Positions 34,796 to 46,652 of a stretch of 64,000 nt of DNA are shown in pieces. A model generated the notes under the pieces. That model had not been told where the DNA came from. It saw only the letters and a program-made list of their open reading frames with translations, and did not search any database. The DNA is from Ehretia macrophylla. Taxonomy: Eukaryota > Streptophyta > Magnoliopsida > Boraginales > Ehretiaceae. A program made the position numbers and the translations under genes. The stretch is from positions 19,233,648-19,297,647 of the forward strand of contig CM075765.1 of assembly GCA_037974665.1 (NCBI GenBank), given 5' to 3'. Position 1 is the first letter of the stretch; each line of letters starts with the position of its first letter.

Positions 34796-37097
34796 CTATT
34801 TTTGCACAGCGGCGGAGGTAGTGGCCTCGGCTTCATCCCCAACCTGGTCCAAGCCCTTCTGGACAAACTCAGTAACCTCCTTGGCCTGGGATATCAGGTC
34901 GGACGGAAGCTCAGGGATCTCCCAGAACTCCGGCGGCGGAACCTCCAAGATCTCGATGTAGTCGTTCTTGGTGGCTGGGAAGAAGGTCTTCGCTCTCTCC
35001 CGAGCTGCGACTTGACCTCGGAAGTAGAATTCCATTTCCGCGTACTTCGCCATGGCCCCGCCTTCCGTGGCCAACCAATCCACCACCGCGTCGCTTGACT
35101 TGAAGGCCTCCACTGCCTTCTCCCCTTGGACGCCGACCTGCTCCACCAGATCCTTTAACTTAGCCTCTGTCTCCCGTTTCTCTCGCTTATAGCGATCAAC
35201 GTCCTTGGCCGCGGCTTCGCGTCGGTCCTTCTCCAGGTCCAGCTCTTTCTTCAAGCGGTCGATCTCCGCCGTATCTGCCTTCTGCCTCTGAGCGACCTCC
35301 TCCCTCATGGTATCAAGCTCGGCTCGGGTATCCACGTATCGCTGCTCGAGCTCGACGCAGTGAGTCTGGGCCCTGATTAGGAAGCTGGGGGCCGAGAGGA
35401 TATGGGACTCGTCCTGTAGCATAAAATAGAGCAATCAGCCGAGCTAAAAATACAACCATACCAGAAGATGGTTAAGGACTCACCGTGACTATGGCCGTCC
35501 TCAAATCGAGCGAGAGTTGCTCCGCGGGGACCGTCGCCAGCTTGGGGTCGCGATCCACCTTGGACGCCTCCATGAAGTTTTTGTCGGGAGGGCTCACCTC
35601 CGTGGCCTTACCCTTCCCAGAGTGTTCGGGCCGAGGCCGCTTTCTGCTCTCGGGTCGGGAGGAAGAGCGCTCCGAGATCGCTAGGCCCGAGCCCGATTTC
35701 TTTGGCAAAGGGGACCCCGAAGCCCCTTTTGAAGAGACCTCGGGACCGACCTCTCGTCCTTGGCCGCTGGGGCGCTGCCTTTGTCCTTGGGCAGTACCTC
35801 CCAGTCTTGACCGAGCCGACATGTCGCCACTGACCTCACTCTTCCTCCGCACCTGGCATATGCAAGCTTCCTCATGTCCGCCATATCTGCAAAAAGTAGA
35901 GCAAAGAGGTGAGAATGAGTCGAAGACCTACCTAAAAAGGCTAACAAACTAAACGACGGGGAGGTCGGGCGCCGATCCTGCTAACTGACCCTCTTCTGAG
36001 CTAGACCCGTCGTCCCCTTCTGGGTCGGGAAGCAGGTGGGGATGATCCCTCGAGAGGTCGGGCTCCCTACCAAACAACTTGGAATCCCAGATTCGCTCCC
36101 ATTTCAGCACGCTGTCAATGTCTATTAGTGTCCCGGGCGCGGGCTTGAGCACTGCAACTTCCCTGAGTTCCTCATTCGAAAGCTTAAAGTCATCGTTGGT
36201 GGTCTTCCTCAGGCTTGGGATCCAGTCCAGCCTGCATCCATGGTTCACGGACGACTCCATCCAATAATAGTCATTATGCCAGCCCTTGTTAGAGGAGTGC
36301 CACTTGGTGAATATGGAGTAGCCGACCCGAGCTGCGAAGTGGAACCACCCTGGTTGCTTCGGGTTAGGTTTACACACGAAGAAATGCTTGAACCGGCGTA
36401 AGGTCAGCTCCACTTCCTTCTCCAGGCAGAACACGTAAAAGGCCACTATCACGGCCCAACCATTCGGCGACATCTGACCCGGGCTGAGCTCGAAATAGTT
36501 CAGGATTCCAATAATGAAGCCAGGGAGGGGGAGTTGGATGACGTCGAAGGCCAGGTCATATATGGTGAAGTGGTTGGCTGGGGGATAACACGTCGATTCC
36601 TGCTGACCTGGAACCTTCAGCTTGTGATGTCGATCAACCGACCAGTTCCTCAGCCTTGCGTTCACCATCTGCACTGTAGAATGGCACTCACGCTTGCAAC
36701 AGGTGAACAGCTGCTCGATCCTCTTCCCTCGAATTGAAGAAGCACTGGCTGAAGCTGAGCTCCGAGGTCGAACAGCACTGACTGGGACAGCTTCGATCGG
36801 CTCAGTGGCAGAGACCCCGGCTAAGAACTCTTGTGGTATCTCGATGTCCTCCAGCTGATTCAGCGGCTCCTCATCAATCCGGTCATCGAAGTCTCCCAAG
36901 TCGGCCAAAGGATCCGCCTCTGCTTCCTCTTGCACCAATCTGACCCCAATAACTTGGCAGTCATCGTCGCTCTCCCCGCCACCAGGTTTCCAAGCCGGCC
37001 CTGAAGACGAACTGGTGCTCTCTCTACCACGGACCCTGTTCAAGGTGGATGTCGAGCTCGGCGGATTCTCATCTCCACCATAGGACCTTACTTCCAT
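34796..37097 (-). pseudogene. Antisense gene of gypsy 2: transposase-like domain plus coiled coil
   Basis: ATG 37,097 (MEVRSYGGDENPPSS) begins an acidic, serine-rich N-terminus. A domain near residues 175-290 follows (YDLAFDVIQLPLPGFIIGIL, MSPNGWAVIVAFYVF, FTKWHSSNKGWHNDYYW) that matches the equivalent part of the element 1 protein. The long first reading ends at 35,949. A middle exon (about 35,886-35,484) is basic and low in complexity (RPSGQGREVGPE). A 70-bp intron (35,414-35,483; CACG|GTGAGT to GCTACAG|GAC) leads in frame to the last exon 35,413-34,796, a coiled coil (ELDTMREEVAQRQKADTAEI...). The exon 1/2 join is unclear: the acceptor at 35,887 is good, but the donors I see are either out of phase or give only a 45-bp intron behind a TAG. 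Role unknown. Confidence 0.75.
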
Positions 37098-37557
37098 AGC
37101 CTGAGAATCTTCCTATTCTGACCTCCCCATCCTGTCTACAGCAAATATAAATGTACAGGAATGACTAAAGGGAGTCGGGTCGTACCTACTGCTCTTGACT
37201 GCGGAGTACGACCGACTAAGCTGGGTCCGAGCTGAAATATCCCGAGAAGATTCTTTCCGAGCTAGTTGCGTCCGACCACTCTGGTGTCTGACCTGAATTC
37301 CTTGAGAAATTGAAAGCGAAGTGTGAAGTGAATCTCGGAGGATATGGCCCTATTTATAGGCACCCCTAAAATTCGCCTCGGGTAGCTCAAACGTCGCGTC
37401 TCGTCAGAATCGCCAGGTGACGTGGCAGCCATCCGTTGGGCATGCACCGCTGACATGGCCATCCCTACTCTGTCGGGGTCGGGCACCTATAGCTCGGGAT
37501 GAACTTCTATCTCTAGATCTCACCCTCTCGATCTTGACTTGGGGGGGGGGGGGGAAT
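37098..37557 (+). other. Gypsy 2 3' non-coding region with G14 polypurine tract
   Basis: On the minus strand this is the putative promoter and leader of the antisense gene. On the plus strand it ends in CTTG followed by a homopolymer of 14 G (37,541-37,554) and AAT directly before the 3' LTR, the expected polypurine tract. TATTTATAGGC at 37,349-37,359 could serve as a TATA-like element on the minus strand, but it is about 250 bp from the antisense ATG. Confidence 0.55.
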
Positions 37558-38021
37558 TGACGAGGGGTTCCCAAGCTAAGGTGAGACGACCATTCCGAGC
37601 TGAGACGGGCTAATCCGCGCCAATACCAGCGCGTTCAGCTCAATTTCTAACCTAGATGACTGACCCGACCCCGTTAACCCCGACCTCAGTTCCAGCTGTT
37701 CCAATGGGACATAAAGCACTGATGGGACATAAAGCTACATCGCATTAAATGCTGTCAGACCCGAACTTAGTATAAATAGAGTTCCACCCTCTCCATTTAA
37801 GGGATCTTTTTATTAAATGCTCTCAGCTACTTCACCAGCTCGGACATACTAATCACTCGCACGCATGAGGGGAAAATCCGGGTCATCACCCCGCCTTTTC
37901 CTTCCTTTCCTTGTGCAGGTTTGATAGCCGACCAGGAAAGTACAGCTCGGAGGCCAACCTGAAAAGTCCAGCTCGGCGAAAGCAGCTCCCAGATTCAACT
38001 GTGAGATTTCCAACCTCGACA
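37558..38021 (+). repeat. Gypsy 2 3' LTR
   Basis: TGACGAGG...CTCGACA; TATA at 37,771-37,778; carries an 18-bp duplication (GGGACATAAAGC... repeated near 37,707-37,735) not found in the 5' LTR. Confidence 0.92.
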
Positions 38022-38026
38022 GTTAC

Positions 38027-38426
38027 CATGTTATATCCAGAGTAATGCCGCGTATCTACTTTTAATTGATGTTTTTTTTTATTACACTTAAAGAAGAGGT
38101 GAATCTCTGGTTCTATTGTATAATTGCAAAATAATCCTTGTAACGAAATTTTTTTAATCAAACTCTACTATCTTGTAATGGAGTGAAAAGTCCTTGGTCA
38201 AATACAGAATCTTAAAAAGACCATAAATACAAATAAACAACATTAGAATTTACATTGCCACTTTGTTCTTCTGTTGCACAAGAAAAAAACAAAATATCAA
38301 AACAAAAATGAATAATGGATGGAAATGTTGTGGAGTTCTTTTCCAGCAAACATAATCACAGGATAATACACATTGGATAACAGAAAATTGCAACACACCA
38401 CTGGTTATAGTCGTTTGTAAAAGAAA
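38027..38426 (-). other. 3' flank and 3' UTR of kinase copy B; tandem-duplication junction
   Basis: No gene. 38,027-38,190 aligns with 44,505-44,660, which lies upstream of copy B, so this is the end of the copy A duplication unit. From about 38,265 (GTTCTTCTGTTG) the sequence matches positions 1-148, the 3' UTR of the kinase. The junction between units therefore falls near 38,190-38,265. Confidence 0.7.
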
Positions 38427-41400
38427 CTACACCATAGAGTGGCCACTGAAGTGGGAATTTGTGATGGATGTTTCTGTGATGGTTGTTTCTGTAGCAGATG
38501 TCGTGTTAATTGTACTAGAATCTATATCATCATATGGCAGCACAGCAGGCCAAATGAATGCTGGTTTGAATGGTGGAACATCTGGAGCTGGAATTGTTCC
38601 TGATATAATCTGCACTATATCCTGTGTTTTCGGCCTCTCACTTGCTATAGGGTGGGAACAAGCTAGCCCAAGCAGTAAAAGTCTCTCAGCTTCTTCAGCA
38701 TCATAATCATCCCCCAACCTCTCATCCACGGCTTCCAATAGACGACCTTCACGATGCATGAACCAAACCCAGTCTACCAGAACTTGGAAGTTACCAATCC
38801 TGGTTCCAGGTCTCAGGCCGCATACTACTTCCAAAATGACTGCCCCAAACGCATAGACATCAGACTTCTGTGTGGCCTTCCCCATATGGAAACACTCTGG
38901 TGCAATGTATCCAATTGTGCCTAACACCCCTTCAGCCTCAGCATACGAGGTCTTTTCATTGTCCAGGGCTCGGGCAAGGCCAAAGTCACCGAGACGAGCA
39001 TTGAAGTTGGCGTCGAGCATGATGTTACTCGCTTTAAGGTCTCGGTGTACTACCCTCTGGTCATACTCATTATGGAGATAATGCAGAGCTGAGGCCACTC
39101 CAGATATGATTTTCGTCCGGTGGTTCCAGTTGATCAGTGGCTTTCTATCTGCTTCTGCAAACAGGTGCTGGTCCAGACTCCCATTAGGCATGTATTCATA
39201 AACCAATAGCAACTTCATGTTCCTGTGGCACCATCCTGTTACAGAATACACATGGTCAAATAGTTGAGATTGGAAAGCCACACAAATATTTTATTTTACT
39301 TTTTATTTTGTATCACAAAAGAATTAAGGATACAACACTGGTTATGTGATGTCCCACTATTCAACGAGTGAACTTATAAGATAGTATTACAAATTTATGT
39401 ATGTTATAATTCCCGTTAACTACTTTTAGCCAATGGAATTGAAATTTGAAAGAATTATTTAAAACTTTTGGCACTAGTCTCTTTTGTGAATTTAGAGCTT
39501 GGAATGTGATAGATTCACCAAAATTCCTAAGATTTGGTTGAATTCAGAAAACTAACTAAGAGAACAACTCAAATTGGACGGCATTATAATCCATGTACTT
39601 TTGGGTCAAGTTGATAAACGATTAGCCTAACCCGTCCAATCGATTATGTCGTCTTGTAAAATTTTCTCCCCATATGCCTATCATACGTAGATTTGTTTAA
39701 TCAAATAATTCTTATCTCTTGCTGGGGCATTCAAAAAACACCAAAAGAAGACTTATATTTCTCGTGCCTTGTTAGCCTTGTTCCTAACGCTACAAGTTAT
39801 GATTATCTGTATTTGGACAAGTCAATGTAAATGCATATAACATTGTATTTGAAGACAAAAGTATATGTCATTTTCATGAGCTCATTACTCATAGTTTAAT
39901 GTTATATAATACTATGAAGAAATCGAGACATGAAAAACGAGGCCAAAAAGGTGAATTAGTGGCATGAGGGGCCATGCAAGTGGGATCAAGTTGGGTTTGT
40001 TGTTGGGCATGTGATAGGGAGTCAAGGAGGCTACTCTTCTTATACAAAGGAATTACTATATACCCTGCTTGTTTGCCACCAGAACATGAAAGTCTAACAA
40101 AAGAAAGGAACTACAATGACCCTATTACCGGGGCCGGGTGTATTAACTTTAATTTTTGGAATAATATTTAATTTAATCTATTATTTTTAGCGTATTTGAT
40201 ATACTGGTCCTCTATCTTTAAAAGTAAAACATTATATTCTTTTATTTTTTAAAAATGTGATATCATTAGTCTTTTTTCACTTTTTCATTTAAAATTTGAC
40301 GACATAAGCAACAAATTACATTTAATCACGTAACAACCACATTTTTTTTTCAAATTTTCAACAAAAAGTGATAAAGGATTAACGGTGTCACATATTCAAA
40401 AGATAAAGGTCTACAATGTTGCACTTTTGAATATAAGAGACGATTATGTCAAATACGCTAAAGATATGCAACTAAACTGGGGTATTAACCCTTAATTTTT
40501 TTTAAAATGAATATGAATAACCTTGAATTGTCAAATGCCGATAACAAGCAAAGCAGACCTTCAAGGAATGATATCTCTAGGAAGGAAAACTCTTCGATCA
40601 ATCTGACTAATCAAAACATATTAGTGTAGAGGTGAACCCCACTTGTGTGAGACCCACCTCCTATGTAAGAGGTGTTTTGGTCGATCAGAGTGATCGAAGA
40701 GTTTCCTCTCTAGAAAAAGGCATCTTGAAGTCACAATTCAAGAGAGCTAATGGCCTTTGATTCAAAATTGTCAGCATCTCAAGACTCAATCCAGGTCTTT
40801 AACAACTTTAAGGTCAATTTTTCAAGGCAAAATATAAGTCCTTGGGTTAGTAAGAATATAATTTCCTGCCTGGATAATACAAAAGAAAATAAAAAGCCTC
40901 CATGAACACCCAAGATGATGATTATTATTAATTCTTCTAGAAAAACACGAATTAAAAATTAATTAATAATCAATTATAGTTTACCAGCTTTGGCTTTTAT
41001 TCTCTCTCATATGATTGAAGACAATATTGGAGCAATCCTTTCATTTCACATCAGTGAAGTCGCAGTCCACCAGTTTTCGTTTTTTCAACTTTGGTCTGCT
41101 CCTCTTTATCCAATAACAAACAACATTCTATTCTTAAATGCATCAATGGATTATTCTGTACTGACATAACATGTTACCGACATAATCCATCAACAACAGT
41201 TATGGATTGAAATGATATGAGGTGCCCCAGATCGAAGATTAATATGTGATTTGATATATAGAAAGGATAAGATTATGAAGAAAGTAATATGAGGTGCCCC
41301 AAATTAAAGATAAAATGAAAGAGAATTATTTGAGATAATATGAACATGTTAAGAGAATAATTTGTGGAGACACCTGTTAGAATGTGTGAAGATATAGAAG

Positions 41401-43079
41401 TAGTACCTTGCAAGACAGGTAGAGGAAAACTCAAAATGAGTTGGAAACAGTCACTTTGATGAAACATCGATTGTATGAAGCTAATAACAGAAGAGACATC
41501 TCTCGATAGATTTATATATATAAGCAACCCTACTTAGTAAAAAAAAAAGGCTTGATTTGGTTTGATTAAGTTTGTTTGGTTAATCCATCAAGAGAAGGAT
41601 AGGAAGTTATGGATGCTACATGATGAAAAATATATTTTAATCCAAATATTTTAAAAGTTATGTCTGTTTTTATGGTATTTTTAAGTTGAAAAGTTGATTT
41701 AGTCCTATGAAAAGTGTTAAATCTTGTGTTTTCAATCTCTATTGAATTAACAAAAATCTTATATCCGTGCCTAGGTAATCATATATCATAAGAGCAATAA
41801 TCAAGATTAATATTGTAAGACGAACAGGCTTACCAAGCAGTCGGACGAGATGTTTGTGCCTGAGACGATTGATTATGGTAAGCTCAGCCAAGAAATCATC
41901 ACGACCCTTAATGCTTTCCCTGGAAAACCACTTGACAGCAATCTCTGAATATTCCTCCCCAGCTAAATTTCCTCTGTACACAACTCCAAATCCCCCTTGT
42001 CCAAGCTTGTTTTTCTCATCAAAGTTATTAGTTGCTTTCTTCAAATCCTTGAACTTGAACTCCCGGGGAGTTCCAGGCAAGGTCTTGAGCTTTCCTAGTA
42101 TGTCTGAATTCGACCGCGCCATTTGCCTCTTGTGCAGATAGTATCCCAGCCACGCTGCTGCCATTAACAATAGCACAAGTGTAGGCACCCCGGCCGCGAG
42201 AACAATCTTGAGCCATGGTTTCTTGTCTTCTGCTATATACTCAACTGTCAAGTTCCATCTCAACACACAGTTGAGTTGGCTAGTATTTCCTGTTGATGCT
42301 GAGAACCCAAAGTATGAATACTCGTTTACATAATCTCTCAGGCTGAGATTATGCGTGAGTATTGGTGAATTAGGCCTTGGGGGAGTAGGGCCTTCCTTTT
42401 CAGCTTGTTCTGCGATGTAAACCTCTATGGTCTTGTTAACACCATCATATTGTACCCACAAGTTGAAGAATTTCTCACCTATGGGAGCGATTGTGATGTT
42501 ATGTGGTGTCAAAGGTTCGAAGATTTCAGATCGGACGCCATTAATATCGAGGCCTACATGGTTGGCATCAGGGTCAAACTCTTGCCTGTAGGTATCAACC
42601 TCAATGGCAATAAATTTGTTTGACAAGTTGCCATCAGTGGTAGCATTCGTCAGGCCAAGATACTCCCCATAGCTATTGTTAGGCAAGTCCAGACCAGGCG
42701 CGATGACGAACGCAAGCCCTTCACCTGCTGTCTCGCCACCAGGCCGATAAATGTTGATCAGAAATGAAGTCTCGAAAGATGCTACCCTGCTGTTATTGGA
42801 TGTCATATCACCATCCCAGAGCCTGAAAGGCTGTTTCATCAGCACCCTTCCTGATCTATTCTTTAAGCTGAAGCTATCTGAAATCGAATCAGGAGTCACC
42901 TGAAGGGCGCCGTTGTTGATAGTGGCATCCGGTAGTATTTCAAAGATATCAGAGTGGTTTCCTTCATTAAAGCGATCATATTGACTACTAAAGGTTTTGA
43001 GTTTCTGAGCTTCAGCAAAAGCCTGGAGGCAGCAAACAAGGACAAGGATGGTGCTGAGTTTTGCTGTTAGCAGCGCCAT
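38427..43079 (-). CDS. L-type (legume) lectin receptor-like kinase, copy B, intact
   Basis: Two exons: 43,079-41,834 and 39,235-38,427. The donor is CTTG|GTAAGC and the acceptor GTAACAG|GATGG, and the join restores RLLGWCHRN, the usual kinase sequence, for 684 residues. Signal peptide is residues 1-24. A legume-lectin domain runs from about 25-280 with several N-glycosylation sites and the block VDTYRQEFDPDANHVGLDIN. A membrane helix is at about 290-314. The kinase domain starts about 350: glycine loop LGQGGFGVVYRG (359-370), AVKWF lysine 383, HRDLKASN with Asp481, DFG Asp499, IAPECF. The serine/threonine-rich tail ends GHSMV. Family role: plasma-membrane receptor kinase, often in defence or development; the ligand cannot be told. 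The start is chosen because it opens a clean signal peptide shared with copy A; an upstream in-frame extension lacks one. Copy A is its broken tandem duplicate. Confidence 0.93.
40136..40495. mobile_element. MITE in the copy B intron
   Basis: About 360 bp with inverted ends: GGGTGTATTAACTTTAATT near 40,136 and GGGGTATTAACCCTTA near 40,480-40,495. Inner arms match too (TTAGCGTATTTGATATACTG versus the inverse of ATTATGTCAAATACGCTAA). Copy A lacks it at the aligned place (after ATTACCGGGGGC, 8,925). No protein. Confidence 0.6.
40581..40706. mobile_element. 126-bp MITE in the copy B intron with TCTCTAG duplication
   Basis: Inverted ends GGAAAACTCTTCGATCA and TGATCGAAGAGTTTCC, flanked by TCTCTAG at 40,574-40,580 and 40,707-40,713. 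The copy A intron has the uninterrupted ATATCTCTAGGACAAAAG at 9,251-9,270. The central part (CCCCACTTGTGTGAGACCC) resembles the segment at 23,352-23,509, so both may belong to one family. Confidence 0.7.
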
Positions 43080-44680
43080 TTTCGTGTGTGTGCGACTGCT
43101 AATGATCAATATGGCCAAAATGGAAATGGAGGAAGATAAAGGAAGATGCAAATGTGAATGTCTTAGCTTTGAAGCAGCCTATGCTTTTGTTTATTGTATT
43201 TTGCATAAAATATTGTTCAAGATATAAGGAGAGTGAGAGAGAGATGATATGGTTGAAGTTTGAATATTGAATAGGTTTATGGTTTGGTCGCACACTCTTC
43301 TTTTGCATTGCTTGGAAGCCGCCCGTGCGTGATTTTCTTTGATTAATATTTTTATTCAGACAAAGTGTCATTTTCCTCCATGAATTTAATTAGACTAAAT
43401 CCCAAACTCCCTAATGAAGTTTTTGTTTTAATCATGTTTCCCGGTGACATCAAACTTTATTAAATAAAGGTTGTTGAAGGGCGTTTCATCTTTTTGTTTT
43501 TTAAATAAAGCCAAAAAAGAAAAAATAATAGATAAAATAATTTATTAGAATCATTCAATGCATGAAAAGGTCTATGATAAAATAGAAAATTACGAAAACT
43601 CATATTACAGAATGAAGAAAAAGATTAAAAGCAATTTATTATACAAACTTCATGTTATGCACGAGATTAGAGATAAAAATTAGATTCACTTTTAATCTAT
43701 CTTTATTTATGGATATACATCTCAAATTAATCCAAAATCCAGCGTATAATTTTTTGGGATGAGCTAAACTTTTAGAAATATAAAAAAGATTAAAAGATTT
43801 AAAAAAAGACAAAAAAAAAATCTCGTTGTACAAAATTCACATTATACGTGAGATTAGAAAAAGAAAAACTAGATTCACTCTAAAAACTTTTGTTCAATAC
43901 ATATATTTGCATCTCAAATCCGATCTTTTTAATTTTTTGCCCAATATAACATTTTTCAACGAGCTAACATTTTCAAAAAAAAAAAAATTGGCAATAAAAT
44001 AAATTTAAATAGCTCAATACCAAAATATAAAGACCGAAATTTCCTTTAACCTTATGTTTCATTTGATAAATTTGATGTCATGGAAGAATTTGGATAAAAT
44101 TAAAATTTCTTAGGAGAATTTGAGATTTAAATTAGAACTCTTAGAGAGAAAAATGACATTTTTTTATTCTTTATTTCTTGCCTCAAAGGAGCACAGCTTG
44201 TTATTTATTTAATTGAATTTTCTTGGGGATCTTCATCATGTGGCTGGTAGTACATTTAATAAGTACTCTTGTTTGTTGATATATGTGTTTGCCTTAGGGT
44301 GGTATGGTTACAATGATGAAGGTAATAGCAACATGCTTGTAATTTTCAATTAATATGATCATATCAGGCATTGCGTGCTCAAACACTCTGATAAAAACAT
44401 AAATTATATATATATATATATAGCCAAAAGTGCATTTCGTTTTTGCCATCTCACATGAAGTTTATGGCTTTAAAATAAATTGATGATAAGCATGAATATT
44501 TATCATGTTATATGCAAAGTAATGCAACATATCTATTTTTAACTGTTATGTTTTTTTTTATTATGCTTAAAGAAGAGGTGAATCTCTAGTTAAGTTGCAA
44601 AATAATCCTTGTAAATAATTTTTTTTAATCAAACTCTACTATCTTGTAATGGAGTAAAAGGATCCTTTATGGGTATTTCA
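43080..44680. other. Upstream flank of kinase copy B, no gene
   Basis: Shared with the copy A flank to about 44,660, where the duplication ends. A TATA-like site is weak (ATACAATAAACA on the minus strand, 43,187-43,198). A short (TA)n lies at 44,407-44,422. No reading frame worth calling. Confidence 0.6.
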
Positions 44681-45640
44681 AATGCCTTTGCCAAGTTTTC
44701 TTTCTAAAAAGTCCTTCACTTTTTATTTTATTTTATTTAAAGAAGGCCTAAATCATACAACAAATATAAAAGGATATCACCTACGAGAATTGATATCACA
44801 ATCTTTTGCACTCATAGCAAGAAGCATATCACTAAACCAAAGACATGTCGGTAAAGTCCTTGACCTTTTAAAACTATGTTTCCTTTACCTTCTTACTAAA
44901 TTCTACTTGCAAATAAAATTGAAAAAAGAAAAGTCCTCCTATGCACAACTTTTCTTATATCTCAATAGATGAAAAAATTCATGTGTATAATATGTTAAAC
45001 TAAATTCTAATAATTGAAAAATATACAAGGAGAAAAATATTGTCGTAATCTTTAGATAAAAACTAAGAAAATAAAAGAAGCTTGTTTTTTTAAATAAAAA
45101 ATAAAAAATTACACTTATACTGTCCAAGATGGAAAAAGAGGAAGTCCCTTTAAAGTTGGAATCCCTAAACTTGTATCTACTATGTCACATATGTAAAATC
45201 ACCTATATTTTGCATTCTTTTTCCTTTGACTTAGATGTTAATGAGATCAATTCAATTATCCAAAAGAATTGTCAAGCTAAAGAGTATCTTCTAGGCTTTT
45301 GCTTTACTTTTAAATTGTTGAGGGCGGAGACTTTTGGAATTTGACTAATACAATAAAATTTGGAATTTGATTAATACATTAAAATGAATAAATCACATCA
45401 ACAAGGATTTTACCAAATCAATCGAAGTGACAAATATCGAAACTATAATATCAAGTCAAAAATTATATAACTGAGAGGTAAAAAAAGTTAGCCTAAATAT
45501 TGAGTCGTTATCTTAAAATTATGTTACCTCCATACAAAACTCAAGATAAAACTCCAACTCAAAACTACCTCTCTTATCATAGGCATATGTTAGTTGTATC
45601 ACTGTGGAAATTGATCCAGAGACAGTTATAAGACAATCTT
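44681..45640. other. Intergenic, nothing recognised
   Basis: AT-rich, with short reading frames (for example 45,129-45,344) that resemble no family I know and lack coding texture. I see no repeat structure. Confidence 0.5.
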
Positions 45641-45659
45641 ACTTCGAGCCTTGTTCCTC

Positions 45660-45915
45660 TCTAGAAGGGAAAACCTATTCAGGAGGATGTCGGAAATTGA
45701 AACTGAGCATAGTATTAGTGCTCAAGGTATTAGATGAACTGTCAATCAAGCCGCAAATTGGGTCGCTGGGAACAAAGGCAATGGCACTTTAGCAGTTGAT
45801 TGGATAGGAAATAGTCCTCCACCTCTTTCATCTCTAATGTGTAAACATATCCATCTCTCTGGGATTGGTTGGACTTTTCTTTTAGTGAAGAAACTTTATT
45901 GATCAAAAAAAAAAT
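45660..45915 (+). mobile_element. 5'-truncated LINE tail (RNase H end plus poly-A)
   Basis: In one plus-strand frame the stretch reads VNQAANWVAGN and continues to LSSLMCKHIHL...LLVKKLY and a TGA, followed by TCAAAAAAAAAA (about 45,902-45,914). This is the usual ending of plant L1-type LINEs: the RNase-H-like region, stop, poly-A. The upstream boundary is vague. Assigned from pattern, not from a search. Confidence 0.5.
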
Positions 45916-46205
45916 GATGGGCACATGTTGAAACTAAATTCGGTCGATCAGATTGCCCAAAACTTAAGATATACAAAATATATATGTAACATAGTATATA
46001 TTCATTTGTAAACTTATACCATTCAGCCTCTCAATCTTGGCCTCCTTTATAAAGGTGAGCTTTCCTTTCATAATTGCCAAATTTTACACATAGGTGATAA
46101 TTATTACTAGGAGTTTAATGAAAATAGAGATATTTTAAAGCTTACTCCAAGAAAGGAAAAGACTAGATTCTTAGTTAATTAGTTTAATTATTTATGGCTT
46201 TAGTT
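45916..46205. other. Intergenic, nothing recognised
   Basis: 290 bp between the two LINE tails; no frame or repeat seen. Confidence 0.4.
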
Positions 46206-46652
46206 ATTGCATGCATAGGTGGAGAATGCTTGGCCTATCACAGGTTGCAACAAAGATGTATGATTGGGGAAAATGTGTTAAGTGGGCTGTGGTTTTTTGC
46301 AAGAGGAAGAGATTTTAGGCAGACATTATAAAGACAAGTTTTTGTGCACTCATTTACTATATTTGGCAAGAAAGAAATTATAAAATCCACAACAAGGGTG
46401 CCAGGACAGAAAAGCAAATCCTCAACACTATAAAGTCCGTTATTTGTGGCAAGATGGACAGGAAGACAAAATACAAACGTATGGGTACTAACATTTTCAT
46501 TTGTAAAACTTGGAATATTAACGAATCTATTTTGTCGTAAGTAGTTTTGGATTTCTTTTAGGGAGCTTTGGCTCCCCTACACCTTTTTTATAAATTTTTG
46601 AGTTGTTGAAATGATATTTCCTTTGCTGATTGAACAAAAATAAATAAATAAA
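46206..46652 (+). mobile_element. Second LINE tail (zf-RVT-type C-terminus)
   Basis: A plus-strand frame reads WRMLGLSQVATKMYDWGK, then after one in-frame TAG continues with TSFCALIYYIWQERNYKIH and KQILNTIKSVICGKMD. The pattern 'YxIWxERNxxIH' is the well-known C-terminus of plant LINE reverse-transcriptase polyproteins. A non-coding tail with GGGAGCTTTGGCTCCC and ending in (AAAT)n at about 46,636-46,652 follows. Severely 5'-truncated. Confidence 0.65.

Larger units (their letters stand above)
28352..38021 (+). mobile_element. Ty3/gypsy LTR retrotransposon 2 (Tat-like) with antisense gene
   Basis: A 9.67-kb element flanked by the perfect target duplication GTTAC (28,347-28,351 and 38,022-38,026). 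LTRs are 28,352-28,797 (446 bp) and 37,558-38,021 (464 bp; one 18-bp duplication around GGGACATAAAGC). The primer site TGGCGCCGTCTGTGGG starts at 28,801. A run of 14 G residues (37,541-37,554) forms the purine tract before the 3' LTR. It is related to but distinct from element 1: similar Gag start, polymerase and antisense gene, different LTRs. It lies between the two kinase copies. Broken by many nonsense changes. Confidence 0.95.

Noticed and set aside
35880-35960. 45-bp intron joining exons 1 and 2 of the gypsy 2 antisense gene
   Set aside because: The phase is right, but the intron would be shorter than plant introns normally are and lies behind an in-frame TAG; left unresolved.
45129-45344. 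Small plus-strand reading frame (71 codons)
   Set aside because: No recognisable family, no codon bias different from surrounding AT-rich sequence, no splice or promoter context.
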